From NCBI RefSeq assembly GCF_020421205.1, contig NZ_JAIZZH010000001.1:913691-977690 (forward strand): a stretch of DNA of 64,000 bases, written 5' to 3'. How positions within the stretch are numbered: position 1 is the first letter of the stretch; each line of letters starts with the position of its first letter. Shown here piece by piece: positions 56,693 through 64,000 of this stretch. The translations under genes and the position numbers were made by a program. Source of the DNA: Hymenobacter pini (GTDB taxonomy: Bacteria; Bacteroidota; Bacteroidia; Cytophagales; Hymenobacteraceae). The notes beneath the pieces are model-generated. The model searched no databases. It was not told where the DNA came from and was given only the letters and a program-made list of their open reading frames with translations.

Positions 56693-58171
56693 CTACAGCC
56701 CCAGCCGTTTTCTCATGTTCTGCAGCAGCGCCGTGGCCTCCGGGGCGGTGCCCGTCACCAGCACGAGGCCGCCGTACACGGCCGTGAGCACCGCGGAGCG
56801 CAGCAGCATGGTGAGGAAGGGCGAGCCGACGGCCGGCACCAGCCAGGCAGCCCCGCCGGCCACGGCCGCAATGCCCAGAATCAAGGGAATACGCCAGGTG
56901 AAGGGCTGCATCCGGAAGCTGTGCCACACAAACCACGTACGGGCCAGGTTGATGCTCACCTGCGCCGCCACCGCCGCCACCGCCGCCCCCACCATACCCA
57001 GCCGGGGGATGAGCACGAGGTTCAGCCCGATGGTGAGCAAGGAAAGCGAAACGTTGAAGATTAAATCAAACCGGTAGCGGGGCGAGGTAACCAGCAGTAG
57101 CCCGTTCACGCCCGTTACGCCATCGAACAGCCGGCTGCCCAGCAACAGCAGTACCACCAGGGTGCCCTGGGCGTAGTCGGCGCGCATGAGGGAGTAGATG
57201 AAGTCCAGATTCAGGCCGATGCCCAGGGCCAGGAAGCAGCCGATGAGGGTGTTGAGGCGGGTGGTGCGGCGGTAGAACTCAGCCATGCCCGTCAGGTTCT
57301 GCTCCTTCCAGTAATCGGCCAGCAGGGGGAAGGCAATTTTGTTGAGCGAGCGGGCCGGAATGGCCAGCGCCGTGCTGATGTTGAAGGCAATCTGGTAGAT
57401 GCCGGCGGCGGCCAGATTCACTTGCGCACCCACCATCAGGGTATCGAGGTACATGATAATGGAGCCAGCCAGGGAGCTGAGCAGCGTAAACGCGCCCACG
57501 CCCAGCAGCTCGCGCACCGGCCGCACCGCCAGTACCGCCCGCCGGGGCCGCCAGTGCAGCTCACCAATGCGCATGAGGTAGCCCGTGAGCAGCAGCACCA
57601 GCACCCCGTTCACGCTCACATACCACAGCACGTAGCCGTGAAATGTGAGCCACTTGCCCGCAAACAGCAGGGCCCCGGCCAGAATCAGCACCCGCAACAG
57701 CACATCCTGCAGAAACGAGGAATACGCCGTGTGGTACAGGCCCTTCAGGTAGGCATCGAGCAGGGAGTAGAGCAGGGTAAACAGCGCAAACACCGCCCCC
57801 CACAGGTAGTAAGTATTCAGCAGGGTGGCATCCTGCTCATAGAACCCCAGGATGGTAGGCCGGCCCAGCAGATACAGCCCCAGCACCACCGCAAATCCCA
57901 GCAGCGGCACGCCCACCAGAAACGGCAGGAACCCGTGGTGCCCGTTCTCCCGGTTGCGGAAGTAGGGGAAAAATCGAATGCCCACGCTGGCAAACCCCAG
58001 CGCCGCAACCTGCGCAAACAGCGTAGCTAGGCTCGACAACGTGCCCGTGAGCCCCAGCTGCTGCGGTGCCAGAAACCGGGGCAGCACCAGCGTGGTGCTC
58101 ACAAACCCCAGAATTAGCCCCACATACGAAATAACCGTGTTGCGCAGCCCCTGCCGCTGAACGATGCCCAA
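56693..58171 (-). CDS. polysaccharide flippase (MATE/Wzx type)
   Basis: Protein of 492 residues. The start is TTG 58171: the product MGIVQRQGLRNTVISYVGLI matches the usual N-terminus of Bacteroidota flippases, and no ATG fits. Twelve to fourteen helices fill the protein (LGFVSTTLVLPRFLAPQQLG, ALFTLLYSLLDAYLKGLYHT and others). It moves lipid-linked glycans across the inner membrane. Neighbouring deacetylase, glycan transfer and pse genes agree. Confidence 0.9.
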   Translation of the reverse strand: MGIVQRQGLRNTVISYVGLILGFVSTTLVLPRFLAPQQLGLTGTLSSLATLFAQVAALGFASVGIRFFPYFRNRENGHHGFLPFLVGVPLLGFAVVLGLYLLGRPTILGFYEQDATLLNTYYLWGAVFALFTLLYSLLDAYLKGLYHTAYSSFLQDVLLRVLILAGALLFAGKWLTFHGYVLWYVSVNGVLVLLLTGYLMRIGELHWRPRRAVLAVRPVRELLGVGAFTLLSSLAGSIIMYLDTLMVGAQVNLAAAGIYQIAFNISTALAIPARSLNKIAFPLLADYWKEQNLTGMAEFYRRTTRLNTLIGCFLALGIGLNLDFIYSLMRADYAQGTLVVLLLLGSRLFDGVTGVNGLLLVTSPRYRFDLIFNVSLSLLTIGLNLVLIPRLGMVGAAVAAVAAQVSINLARTWFVWHSFRMQPFTWRIPLILGIAAVAGGAAWLVPAVGSPFLTMLLRSAVLTAVYGGLVLVTGTAPEATALLQNMRKRLGL

Positions 58172-58197
58172 AAGGTGAAATGGTGAAAGGTGAAATA

Positions 58198-58289
58198 GTG
58201 AGATGGTGAAATAGTGAACTGGTGAGTTTCCTCTTTAAGTCGCGCATGCTGAGCAGAAAACTCACCAGTTCACTACTTCACCATCTCAC
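58198..58289. repeat. 32-bp inverted repeat flanking the 3' end of the deacetylase gene
   Basis: The arm at 58198-58229 (GTGAGATGGTGAAATAGTGA and onward) pairs with 58258-58289 at 31 of 32 positions. More GGTGAAA repeats precede it up to the TTG start at 58171. The right arm holds the last codons and stop of the deacetylase-like gene. Confidence 0.88.
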
Positions 58290-59628
58290 TTACTATATCC
58301 GAGCCATTGACGAAGGCCACGTTGCGGCTGCGAAGGTACTCCATGAGTGCGCGGAACTCGCTCGGGCCGTTGCAGTGGTTAGCCGGGTCGAAGTTTTCGT
58401 TGTGCCAAAGCACCGTACACACGCCCCCAAACCGCTCAATCTCCTGAAACATGGGCGTGAGGGCCGGCAGAATTTCCTCCGGAGCCAGCTGCAGATATTT
58501 CGGGTGGTGCAGGGTGGCGTCCATCACATTGAGCGGGATTTCGAGGAAATCAGCTGCTTCGCCTAGTTGGAAATTAAATAAGTTAAATGGTAGACAGTAG
58601 GAATTACGGAAACCGTAGTGCTCGGCAAAGCCTAGCGTAGAATCGTAACCATTGGTTAGATTATCCACCAGATCTGGTGTCACACGCGGCTCCCATTGCA
58701 AGTAGTGGAAGCGCAGTCCCCAACCTGCGGAGTCGAATGAAACTACTTCATCATACAACCTATCGGGGTCAAGCGAAGTGCCTAAACTGCCGTGAAGCGC
58801 TACTTCTGCGCCGTGCTGTTTCAGAGTGGCTATGACTGGCAAGATTTGCTTTACTTGATAATCCGCATTGGGCGTGCCGTTGGGGGCCTTGCGGTGCTCG
58901 GGAAGGAAGAAGAATGTGCTTTTGGCGCCATACTCGGCTACGGTTTTCTGCACCTCAATTAGGTTGTCCCAGGCGTCTTTCTGGGTGAAGTGCTGCCAGT
59001 AGCGGCGGGCGAAATCCAGCCAGTCGCGGCGCTGCAGGGCGGCTTTGGCGGGGGCTTTCCAGGCGCTGTAGAGGTTGTCGATGTCGTGGGTGATAAAGGC
59101 GGCCCAGGCGCGGCCATCGGCCCAGCGGCGGGGGCGCAGGGGCTGGCCGCCGGCGTGTTCCACGGCCGCCCGCAACACCTCGAAGTAGTGGTTCACCACC
59201 GGCACCGTTACAAAGCCGTAGCGCTGCTGCACGCTGGCCGCGTAGGGGAAGCGCCCATGCTGGTCCCGCTCGTCGGAGTAGAACTCCTGCCAGCCGCTGA
59301 GCAGGTAGAAGGCCGCCGAGACCACATCGGCCTGCACCCGGACCCGGCCGTTGGGCAGCAGCTCCAGCAGCGGCCGGGCGGGTTGGTCGTCGAAGAAAAA
59401 CGGGAGCTGCCGGCCCTGCCACTCCCGCCACACTGGCGGGGCCGGATAGGGGGCCGTACCCGCAAAAAAACCGTGCTCCACGGCGGCTACCTCCACCTGT
59501 GGCTGCGTACCGGCATACCCAATACTGACCGTTGGGACGGTATCATACGCCTGCCAGAAGTGCTGGAGCACGTAGTGAAGTCGGCTTTCAGCAGTAGTTG
59601 CGGGTACAGAAGGCAGCGGCGGTAACAT
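58273..59628 (-). CDS. polysaccharide deacetylase-like protein (DUF7033 type)
   Basis: Protein of 451 residues. N-terminal ~140 residues form a lead domain; the NodB-like part starts near 170 with AWAAFITHDIDNLY (metal Asp/His), STFFFLPEHRKAPNG near 240, EVALHGSLGT near 277 and CTVLWHNENFD near 415. It likely trims N-acetyl groups or has lost activity; the second metal His pattern is not fully canonical. The last residues SEMVK are encoded by the inverted repeat at 58258-58289. Confidence 0.82.
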   Translation of the reverse strand: MLPPLPSVPATTAESRLHYVLQHFWQAYDTVPTVSIGYAGTQPQVEVAAVEHGFFAGTAPYPAPPVWREWQGRQLPFFFDDQPARPLLELLPNGRVRVQADVVSAAFYLLSGWQEFYSDERDQHGRFPYAASVQQRYGFVTVPVVNHYFEVLRAAVEHAGGQPLRPRRWADGRAWAAFITHDIDNLYSAWKAPAKAALQRRDWLDFARRYWQHFTQKDAWDNLIEVQKTVAEYGAKSTFFFLPEHRKAPNGTPNADYQVKQILPVIATLKQHGAEVALHGSLGTSLDPDRLYDEVVSFDSAGWGLRFHYLQWEPRVTPDLVDNLTNGYDSTLGFAEHYGFRNSYCLPFNLFNFQLGEAADFLEIPLNVMDATLHHPKYLQLAPEEILPALTPMFQEIERFGGVCTVLWHNENFDPANHCNGPSEFRALMEYLRSRNVAFVNGSDIVSEMVK

Positions 59629-59649
59629 ACCGCAAGGTACTACGCAGAA

Positions 59650-59700
59650 CAGCTCTGCGTCCTCTGCGCAACCCTCCGCGTCCTCTGCGGGCTAAATTCT
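59650..59700. repeat. GCGTCCTCTGCG repeat
   Basis: CTCTGCGTCCTCTGCG and CCGCGTCCTCTGCGGGCTAA are the reverse complement of the motif near 55209-55245. Located between the deacetylase-like and glycan-transfer-like genes. Confidence 0.75.
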
Positions 59701-59706
59701 TCTATC

Positions 59707-61056
59707 TTATTGCCCGTTAGTCTGCAGCCACTCATCCAGTAGCCGCACAGCCCGTTGCTGACTGTGGCCTTCATCGGGCGTGCCGAGGGTGGCGTTGTAG
59801 TAGGCGGCGCGGCGGTAAAGGTCCAGCGGCTTGTGCTGCCGGTAGCGGCGCAGCCAGGCGCCCAGCTCCGGCAGCGCATCGGCCCGCTCGATGAGGTTTT
59901 GGGCCACGAATCCGTAGTAATCATCGGCCACGCCCTGGTTGCCGAAGCGCACGTACACGCTGGCTAGGTTGAGCAGCACGGCTTCCAGGTGGGTACTGGT
60001 ATCGGCGGCAATCAGGGCGTCGTGCTCCCCGAGGAACTCAAATACGTTCTGCTGCCGCGCATCCGAGAACCGTAACCCGGGGTGGCGCTGCTGCAGAAAC
60101 GTGAAGTCGCGCGGGTCGCCGGGATGGGGGCGCAAGGTGAAGGTGAGGTCGGGAAATTCGGTGAACAGGTACTCGAGCGTACCAGCCAGAACCGGCAGGT
60201 CATCAAGGGTGTTGCAGGCCAGTGCTACCCGGCGCACCTGCGGCTCCTGGTTTCGGCGGGTCAGGAAGGCATCAGCTTTGGGCATGCCTACCAGCTCCGT
60301 GCGGCCGCGCACGGTGCCGCAGAGGCGGTACTTATCGAGGGCATCCTGACCTTCCAGCAGACTTAGGTCGAACCCCAGCGGCGGGAAGCTGGTGCTCACG
60401 CTGGCGTGCTGGATGTAGGCCGTGGGGATGCCTTCGGCCTGGCAGGCTAGCAGCAGGGCGCGGGCGTCGTCGTTGTGGTCGTTGGCAAACACCACGGCCC
60501 GGGGCCGGTAGTGGCGCAGGGCCCGCCGGTACACCTCGTAGTAGCCGATAGCGTTGAAAATGAGGTCGAAGAACCGCCAGGCCCGCTCGCCCTCGGTGCG
60601 CCGCAACGCGCGGTACACGGCCGGCAGCTGCCCGTAGTACAGCAGCTTGCGCCGCAGCGAAAGACGGTTTACCTGCCGGTTGTAGCGGCCAATCTGCTTG
60701 CTCTGGCCGGCCACCAGCACGGCATCGGGCCGGGCCTCGCGCAGGAAGTGTAAGGCGTCGTAGTTGTTCTGGCTCACCACGTACAGCCACACTTTGCCCC
60801 GCAGCTCCTCCGGGTTGCGCACCTTCCGGAACACGTTGCCCACCAGCCGCACCACTGCGTAGACCGCCACCTTCAGCAGCCGCTTCCAGGGGCTGCGGGG
60901 CGAAATGGACTCCAGGGTGTGCGCCGGCAGGGAGGCAAACAGGTCGGTAAACCGCAGCTGCAGGATGTCGCGCAGGCGGGTGGCCTCACCCCCCCGGCCC
61001 CCCTCTCCGGGAGAGAGGGAGGAGCCTGACGGACTCGGGAGAGGGGGATGGGACAT
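59707..61056 (-). CDS. glycan biosynthesis protein of GT-B-like type
   Basis: Protein of 449 residues from ATG 61056. The first ~25 residues (PPLPSPSGSSLSPGEGGRGG) come from a GC-rich repeat, so the original start may have been near ATRLRDILQLRFTDLF. The rest has two Rossmann-like halves: RPRAVVFANDHNDDARALLL near 205 and TLRPHPGDPRDFTF near 320, then IAADTSTHLEAVLLNLASV near 358, typical of capsule/CDP-glycerol or sialyl-type transferases. The acceptor is unknown; pseudaminic acid genes next door suggest a role in its transfer. Confidence 0.7.
   Translation of the reverse strand: MSHPPLPSPSGSSLSPGEGGRGGEATRLRDILQLRFTDLFASLPAHTLESISPRSPWKRLLKVAVYAVVRLVGNVFRKVRNPEELRGKVWLYVVSQNNYDALHFLREARPDAVLVAGQSKQIGRYNRQVNRLSLRRKLLYYGQLPAVYRALRRTEGERAWRFFDLIFNAIGYYEVYRRALRHYRPRAVVFANDHNDDARALLLACQAEGIPTAYIQHASVSTSFPPLGFDLSLLEGQDALDKYRLCGTVRGRTELVGMPKADAFLTRRNQEPQVRRVALACNTLDDLPVLAGTLEYLFTEFPDLTFTLRPHPGDPRDFTFLQQRHPGLRFSDARQQNVFEFLGEHDALIAADTSTHLEAVLLNLASVYVRFGNQGVADDYYGFVAQNLIERADALPELGAWLRRYRQHKPLDLYRRAAYYNATLGTPDEGHSQQRAVRLLDEWLQTNGQ
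60984..61046. repeat. partial copy of the GC-rich 41-bp repeat
   Basis: CCTCACCCCCCCGGCCCCCC resembles the arms at 49678 and 49916 and is followed by GAGAGAGGGAGGAGCCTGAC. It lies within the 5' end of the 59707-61056 gene. Confidence 0.7.
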
Positions 61057-61220
61057 GGTTGACACGTGAGAGAACGGCAGGGAATGTGACGGGATGTGAA
61101 AATGTGCCGAATGTGGAAGGGTATACTGCCAGTGAGGCAGCTTGTGAAAATTCAGGCACTGCTGGTAGAGGCTTCACGCTTCACATTCAGCCATATTCTG
61201 CACATTCCACCACATTTCTA

Positions 61221-62261
61221 TTACAGCGCGTCCCAGGTGAGGGGGGTACCGGCTTTGAGAAGCTGGCGGGCGGGCTTGCCCAGTAGCTGGTCGTAGTAGC
61301 GGGGGGGCAGACCGTCGCCGGGGCGCACTACGCGCAGGTTGTCTTTGGTGAAGACCTCGCCGGGGGCAATATCCTGGGCTACGTAGAGGCTGCGCTTGTA
61401 GAGGCGGCTTTTCTCCTCGGCCCGCTGCACGCCGTACTGCACCTGGCCCAGCGCCTGCCAGGCCCGCTCGGTTTCGGTTACCAGCTGGGTCACTTCCTCG
61501 GGCTCCAGCGAGAAGGCGGAGTCCACGCCGCCGTCGGCGCGGCGCAGGGTTACGTGCTTTTCTACCACGCAGGCCCCTAGGGCCACGGCGGCCACGGCTG
61601 CGCCCACGCCCATGGTGTGGTCGGAGAGGCCCACCAGCGCGTCAGGGAACAGTTGCTGGAAGTGGGGCAGGGTGCGCAGGTTGGTGTTGATGGGCGTAGC
61701 GGGGTAGGTGCTAGTACACTTCAGCAGCACCAGCTCGCGGCAGCCGGCTTCGCGCAGCACCTGCACGGCTTCGGCCACCTCGGCCAGCTGACTGGCCCCG
61801 GTGCTCATAATCACGGGTTTGCCGGTGGCGGCTACACGGCGCAGCAGCGGCCAGTCGGTATTCTCGAAGGAGGCAATCTTGTAGGCCGGCACGTCGAGGG
61901 TTTCAAGGAAATCCACGGCGGTTTCGTCGAAGGGCGAGCTGAAAGCCAGCATCCCGTGCTGCCGGGCCCGGTCGAACAGGGGCTTGTGCCACTCCCAGGG
62001 CGTATGGGCCTCCTGGTACAGCTCGTGCAGCTCCCGGCCAAACCAGAGCGAGTTGGGGTCGTCGATGCGGTAGGCCCCGGGCAGGGTCATGGTATCGGCG
62101 GTGTAGGTCTGGAGCTTGATGGCGTGGGCGCCGGCGGCAGCCATGGCATCCACAATGGCCAGGCCCCGGTTGAGGTCCTGGTTGTGGTTGCCGCTGAGCT
62201 CGGCAATGATGAGCGGGGGCTGGTCGGGGCCAACGAGGCGGGAACCGAAGGAAATGGTCAT
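61221..62261 (-). CDS. pseI: pseudaminic acid synthase
   Basis: Protein of 346 residues of the NeuB/SAF family. IIAELSGNHNQDLNRGLAIV near 18-37 has the SGNHN variant typical of PseI rather than NeuB. KLQTYTADTMTL near 48, IMSTGASQLAEV near 149, GLSDHTMG near 207 and a C-terminal antifreeze-like SAF domain (RSLYVAQDIAPGEVFTKDNL near 290) complete it. It condenses PEP with 6-deoxy-AltdiNAc to pseudaminic acid. Confidence 0.92.
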   Translation of the reverse strand: MTISFGSRLVGPDQPPLIIAELSGNHNQDLNRGLAIVDAMAAAGAHAIKLQTYTADTMTLPGAYRIDDPNSLWFGRELHELYQEAHTPWEWHKPLFDRARQHGMLAFSSPFDETAVDFLETLDVPAYKIASFENTDWPLLRRVAATGKPVIMSTGASQLAEVAEAVQVLREAGCRELVLLKCTSTYPATPINTNLRTLPHFQQLFPDALVGLSDHTMGVGAAVAAVALGACVVEKHVTLRRADGGVDSAFSLEPEEVTQLVTETERAWQALGQVQYGVQRAEEKSRLYKRSLYVAQDIAPGEVFTKDNLRVVRPGDGLPPRYYDQLLGKPARQLLKAGTPLTWDAL

Positions 62262-62288
62262 GCCGCAAAAATACGAAGCCGGCCGCAG

Positions 62289-62984
62289 CTACAGGTACAA
62301 ATCGGGGTCGGTGGGGGAGAGGGAGGCCGGTTCCGGGGCCGCCAGGCCCAACTGCTGCACGTTCAGGGTAAGCGCCAGCTGCTGCTCAAACTGCCTGATG
62401 CGGTTAATCATGCGGGCCGTTACCCAGGCCGCCAGCGCATCAAACAGCAGCGCCGCGGCCGTAAACTGCAACGAGGTACGAATGGCTTCCAGCGTCATCA
62501 TGCTGGATGCGGCCGACACCACGATGCCCAGCACAGTCCGAAACAGAAACAGCGCCCACCATATCCGCACCAGCGCGTGGCTGGTAACGTAGCCGAAAGC
62601 CCGGTACTGGGTTGAACGCCAGATTTCCCGGATAATGCGGTAGGGCTGGTAGAGGCTCAGAACGGGAACAAACCAACCAATAACCACTTGGCTATGCGGA
62701 TACGTGGTATCGACGCCCACGGCCGCCAAGTTGGCGTACGCCCGCCGCGACCAGCTAATAAAGCTCACGATACTGGTCAGCAGCAGCCCGGAATTGATGA
62801 CGATACCCGCCTGATTCGCCCAGCCAAAGGCCAGCAGCGGCCCGGTAGTCAGGTCATCAGGCCCAATGTTTTTCAGCTGGAAGGAATATACGAAGTTGAA
62901 CAGCGCGTACGACAGTGAAAACAGGCTGACTGCTAAGAATACAGTATGGGCTGTCTGCCCCCGGCGCTCATTGTTGCGTAGCAT
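62289..62984 (-). CDS. DUF4328 membrane protein
   Basis: Protein of 231 residues with four to five hydrophobic helices; FISWSRRAYANLAAVGVD near 74, VVIGWFVPVLSLYQPYRIIR near 98 and VRIWWALFLFRTVLGIVV near 137 fit DUF4328. Inner membrane, unknown role. It lies between pseI and the pseG-pseH gene on the same strand. Confidence 0.85.
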   Translation of the reverse strand: MLRNNERRGQTAHTVFLAVSLFSLSYALFNFVYSFQLKNIGPDDLTTGPLLAFGWANQAGIVINSGLLLTSIVSFISWSRRAYANLAAVGVDTTYPHSQVVIGWFVPVLSLYQPYRIIREIWRSTQYRAFGYVTSHALVRIWWALFLFRTVLGIVVSAASSMMTLEAIRTSLQFTAAALLFDALAAWVTARMINRIRQFEQQLALTLNVQQLGLAAPEPASLSPTDPDLYL

Positions 62985-63093
62985 GTGATAGTAGAATACA
63001 GAACTGTTTATAGAGGCTCGGGTTAGTGCGGAACTGCCCTTCTGAGCGCAACGAAATACCTTGCCACACCATACTAAGGTGTTCCAGGGTAAT

Positions 63094-64000
63094 TTAGAAA
63101 TCAGTAGACAACCACGAAAAAGTAACCGAGTCGGGTGCTGCGGCTACGTCTGCCGTCACCGTAAAGCCGGCCCGCTCAAAGGCTTTTACCGATGCCGTAT
63201 TTACGCGCTGCACGTGGCCCAGCACCCGGCGCACCTGCGGGAAGTGCTCCAGCACCCGGCGCGTACCGGCCAGCAGCAGCAGCGGGGCCAGCCCGCGTCC
63301 CCGGAAGCCCGCATCGAGCAGGTAGCTGAGGGTGGCATCTTCTCCGCTCACGGCAAACCGGATGAGGCCGGCCGGGCGGCCGGTGGCGGCATCCTGGGCC
63401 AGCAGCAGCAACGCGTGAGGGTCCTGGAGGCGGGCGGCCAGCCACTGCTCGTGGTTGGGGCGGGCTACGGGGTTGGGGTTGAAGGAGAACTGCCGCACGG
63501 TGGGCTCGTTGGTCCAGGCCAGGAGCTGGTCGGAGTCGGCGGGCTGTACGGGGCGCAGGTAGAAGGGTGGCTGGGGCAGCAGCAGGGCCCGCAGCTCCTG
63601 CCGCAGCCGCACCGGGGCCAGCCCATCGAACACCCTGCGCTGGGCCTGCTGCAGGGCCACGGCGAGGCGGGCGGCTTCGGGCGAAGTGAGGATGTTGGCG
63701 GCCGACGCGTAGGGACGGGCCAGCCCCGCGCCGCGCAGGTAGTGGTCGATATCGTGCTGGTTGTCGGCGGTGGGCAGCAGCAGCAGCAGGCCGCCCCCCG
63801 CGGCGCAGTACTCGTAGCTGACGGTGCTGGCCGAGCACGCGGCCGCGCCGCACTGGCGCATGAGGGCGGCCAGCTCGGGGGCCGGCAGGTTGCGGTGCAG
63901 GGTCAGGCGGGGCTGCTCCAAGGCCCACGTCTGCAGACTTTCCCAGCCCACGTAGGCGCTGCCCACCACCACGTGCACGCGCCGTACGGCCGGCAACGTC
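63094..64000 (-). CDS. PseG-PseH fusion, 5' part outside window
   Basis: About 302 residues are visible; the frame is open to the edge and the apparent first codon (TTG 63996) is internal. The N-terminal visible part is the C-terminal half of PseG (LAALMRQCGAAACSASTVSY, EYCAAGGGLLLLLPTADNQH), the UDP-6-deoxy-AltdiNAc hydrolase. Residues ~140-300 are a GNAT acetyltransferase like PseH (FYLRPVQPADSDQLLAWTNE, DAGFRGRGLAPLLLLAGTRR). Together they supply the substrate of PseI. Confidence 0.85.
   Translation of the reverse strand, partial: TLPAVRRVHVVVGSAYVGWESLQTWALEQPRLTLHRNLPAPELAALMRQCGAAACSASTVSYEYCAAGGGLLLLLPTADNQHDIDHYLRGAGLARPYASAANILTSPEAARLAVALQQAQRRVFDGLAPVRLRQELRALLLPQPPFYLRPVQPADSDQLLAWTNEPTVRQFSFNPNPVARPNHEQWLAARLQDPHALLLLAQDAATGRPAGLIRFAVSGEDATLSYLLDAGFRGRGLAPLLLLAGTRRVLEHFPQVRRVLGHVQRVNTASVKAFERAGFTVTADVAAAPDSVTFSWLSTDF

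Overview
The window looks like a chromosome segment of a GC-rich Bacteroidota bacterium of the Hymenobacter/Cytophagales type. The evidence is the promoters (TTTG-like -33 element and TAnnTTTG -7 element ahead of the SRP RNA, both riboswitches and two other RNAs), a LytS/LytTR sensor pair, a TonB receptor with a carboxypeptidase-like N-terminal domain, DUF4153/DUF4328/DUF2490 proteins and many palindromic intergenic repeats. The species is inferred, not proven.

Layout. 0-10 kb: housekeeping and signalling genes (alpha/beta hydrolase, DoxX, J-domain protein, HDAC-like deacylase, LytTR/LytS pair, Spy-like protein, large PAS histidine kinase). 10-17.3 kb: an RNA-repair locus, with a candidate structured RNA, a PcfJ-like protein, a TROVE/vWA Ro60 orthologue, a macro-domain PARG, an array of six tandem Y-RNA-like RNAs and the RNA ligase RtcB. 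17.3-21.3 kb: MOSC protein, VIT1-like transporter, Dps with a basic tail, iron-permease-like protein, tRNA-Leu(GAG). 21.3-37.8 kb: a DUF4153 gene broken by an in-frame amber codon, guaA, SRP RNA, transaldolase, FtsE-like ATPase, glycosyltransferase, aminotransferase, Tat-exported amine oxidase, two metalloproteases, an oxidoreductase, an AT-rich orphan gene, EcsC protein and a second Spy-like gene. 38-42.4 kb: SAM-I riboswitch plus Cys-rich leader peptide ahead of an amino-acid permease, then a CPBP protease and an amidohydrolase. 42.5-56.5 kb, minus strand: a nine-gene assimilatory sulfate-reduction operon (cysH-cysD-cysN-cobA-cysJ-TonB receptor-DUF2490-cysI-Met8/TauE fusion) led by a second SAM-I riboswitch plus Cys-rich leader. 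56.7-64 kb: surface glycan genes (flippase, polysaccharide deacetylase-like, glycan-transfer-like protein, PseI, DUF4328, PseG-PseH fusion cut by the window edge).

Most notable system. The array at 14875-15851 holds six RNAs packed end to end. Each is a long bulged hairpin. Five of the six share TGYCGTA, a roughly 9-nt stem strand and T(A/C)CTTCG, with the partner strand followed by a YGTTRC-like sequence; the partner strands differ in sequence but keep pairing. Units 1-4 carry a tRNA-like module in circularly permuted order (variable-region segment, T-arm, acceptor-like stem closed by a loop, then a D-arm in units 2-4). Lying between a Ro60/PARG pair and RtcB, they are best read as a multi-copy bacterial Y RNA family.

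Second system. Two separate S-box riboswitches are each followed, after exactly 6 nt, by a GTG-initiated leader peptide ending in clustered Cys codons. This suggests stacked sensing of methionine/SAM and cysteine for sulfur acquisition. The nonsense-broken gene, fusion proteins and dispersed repeat families are listed separately.
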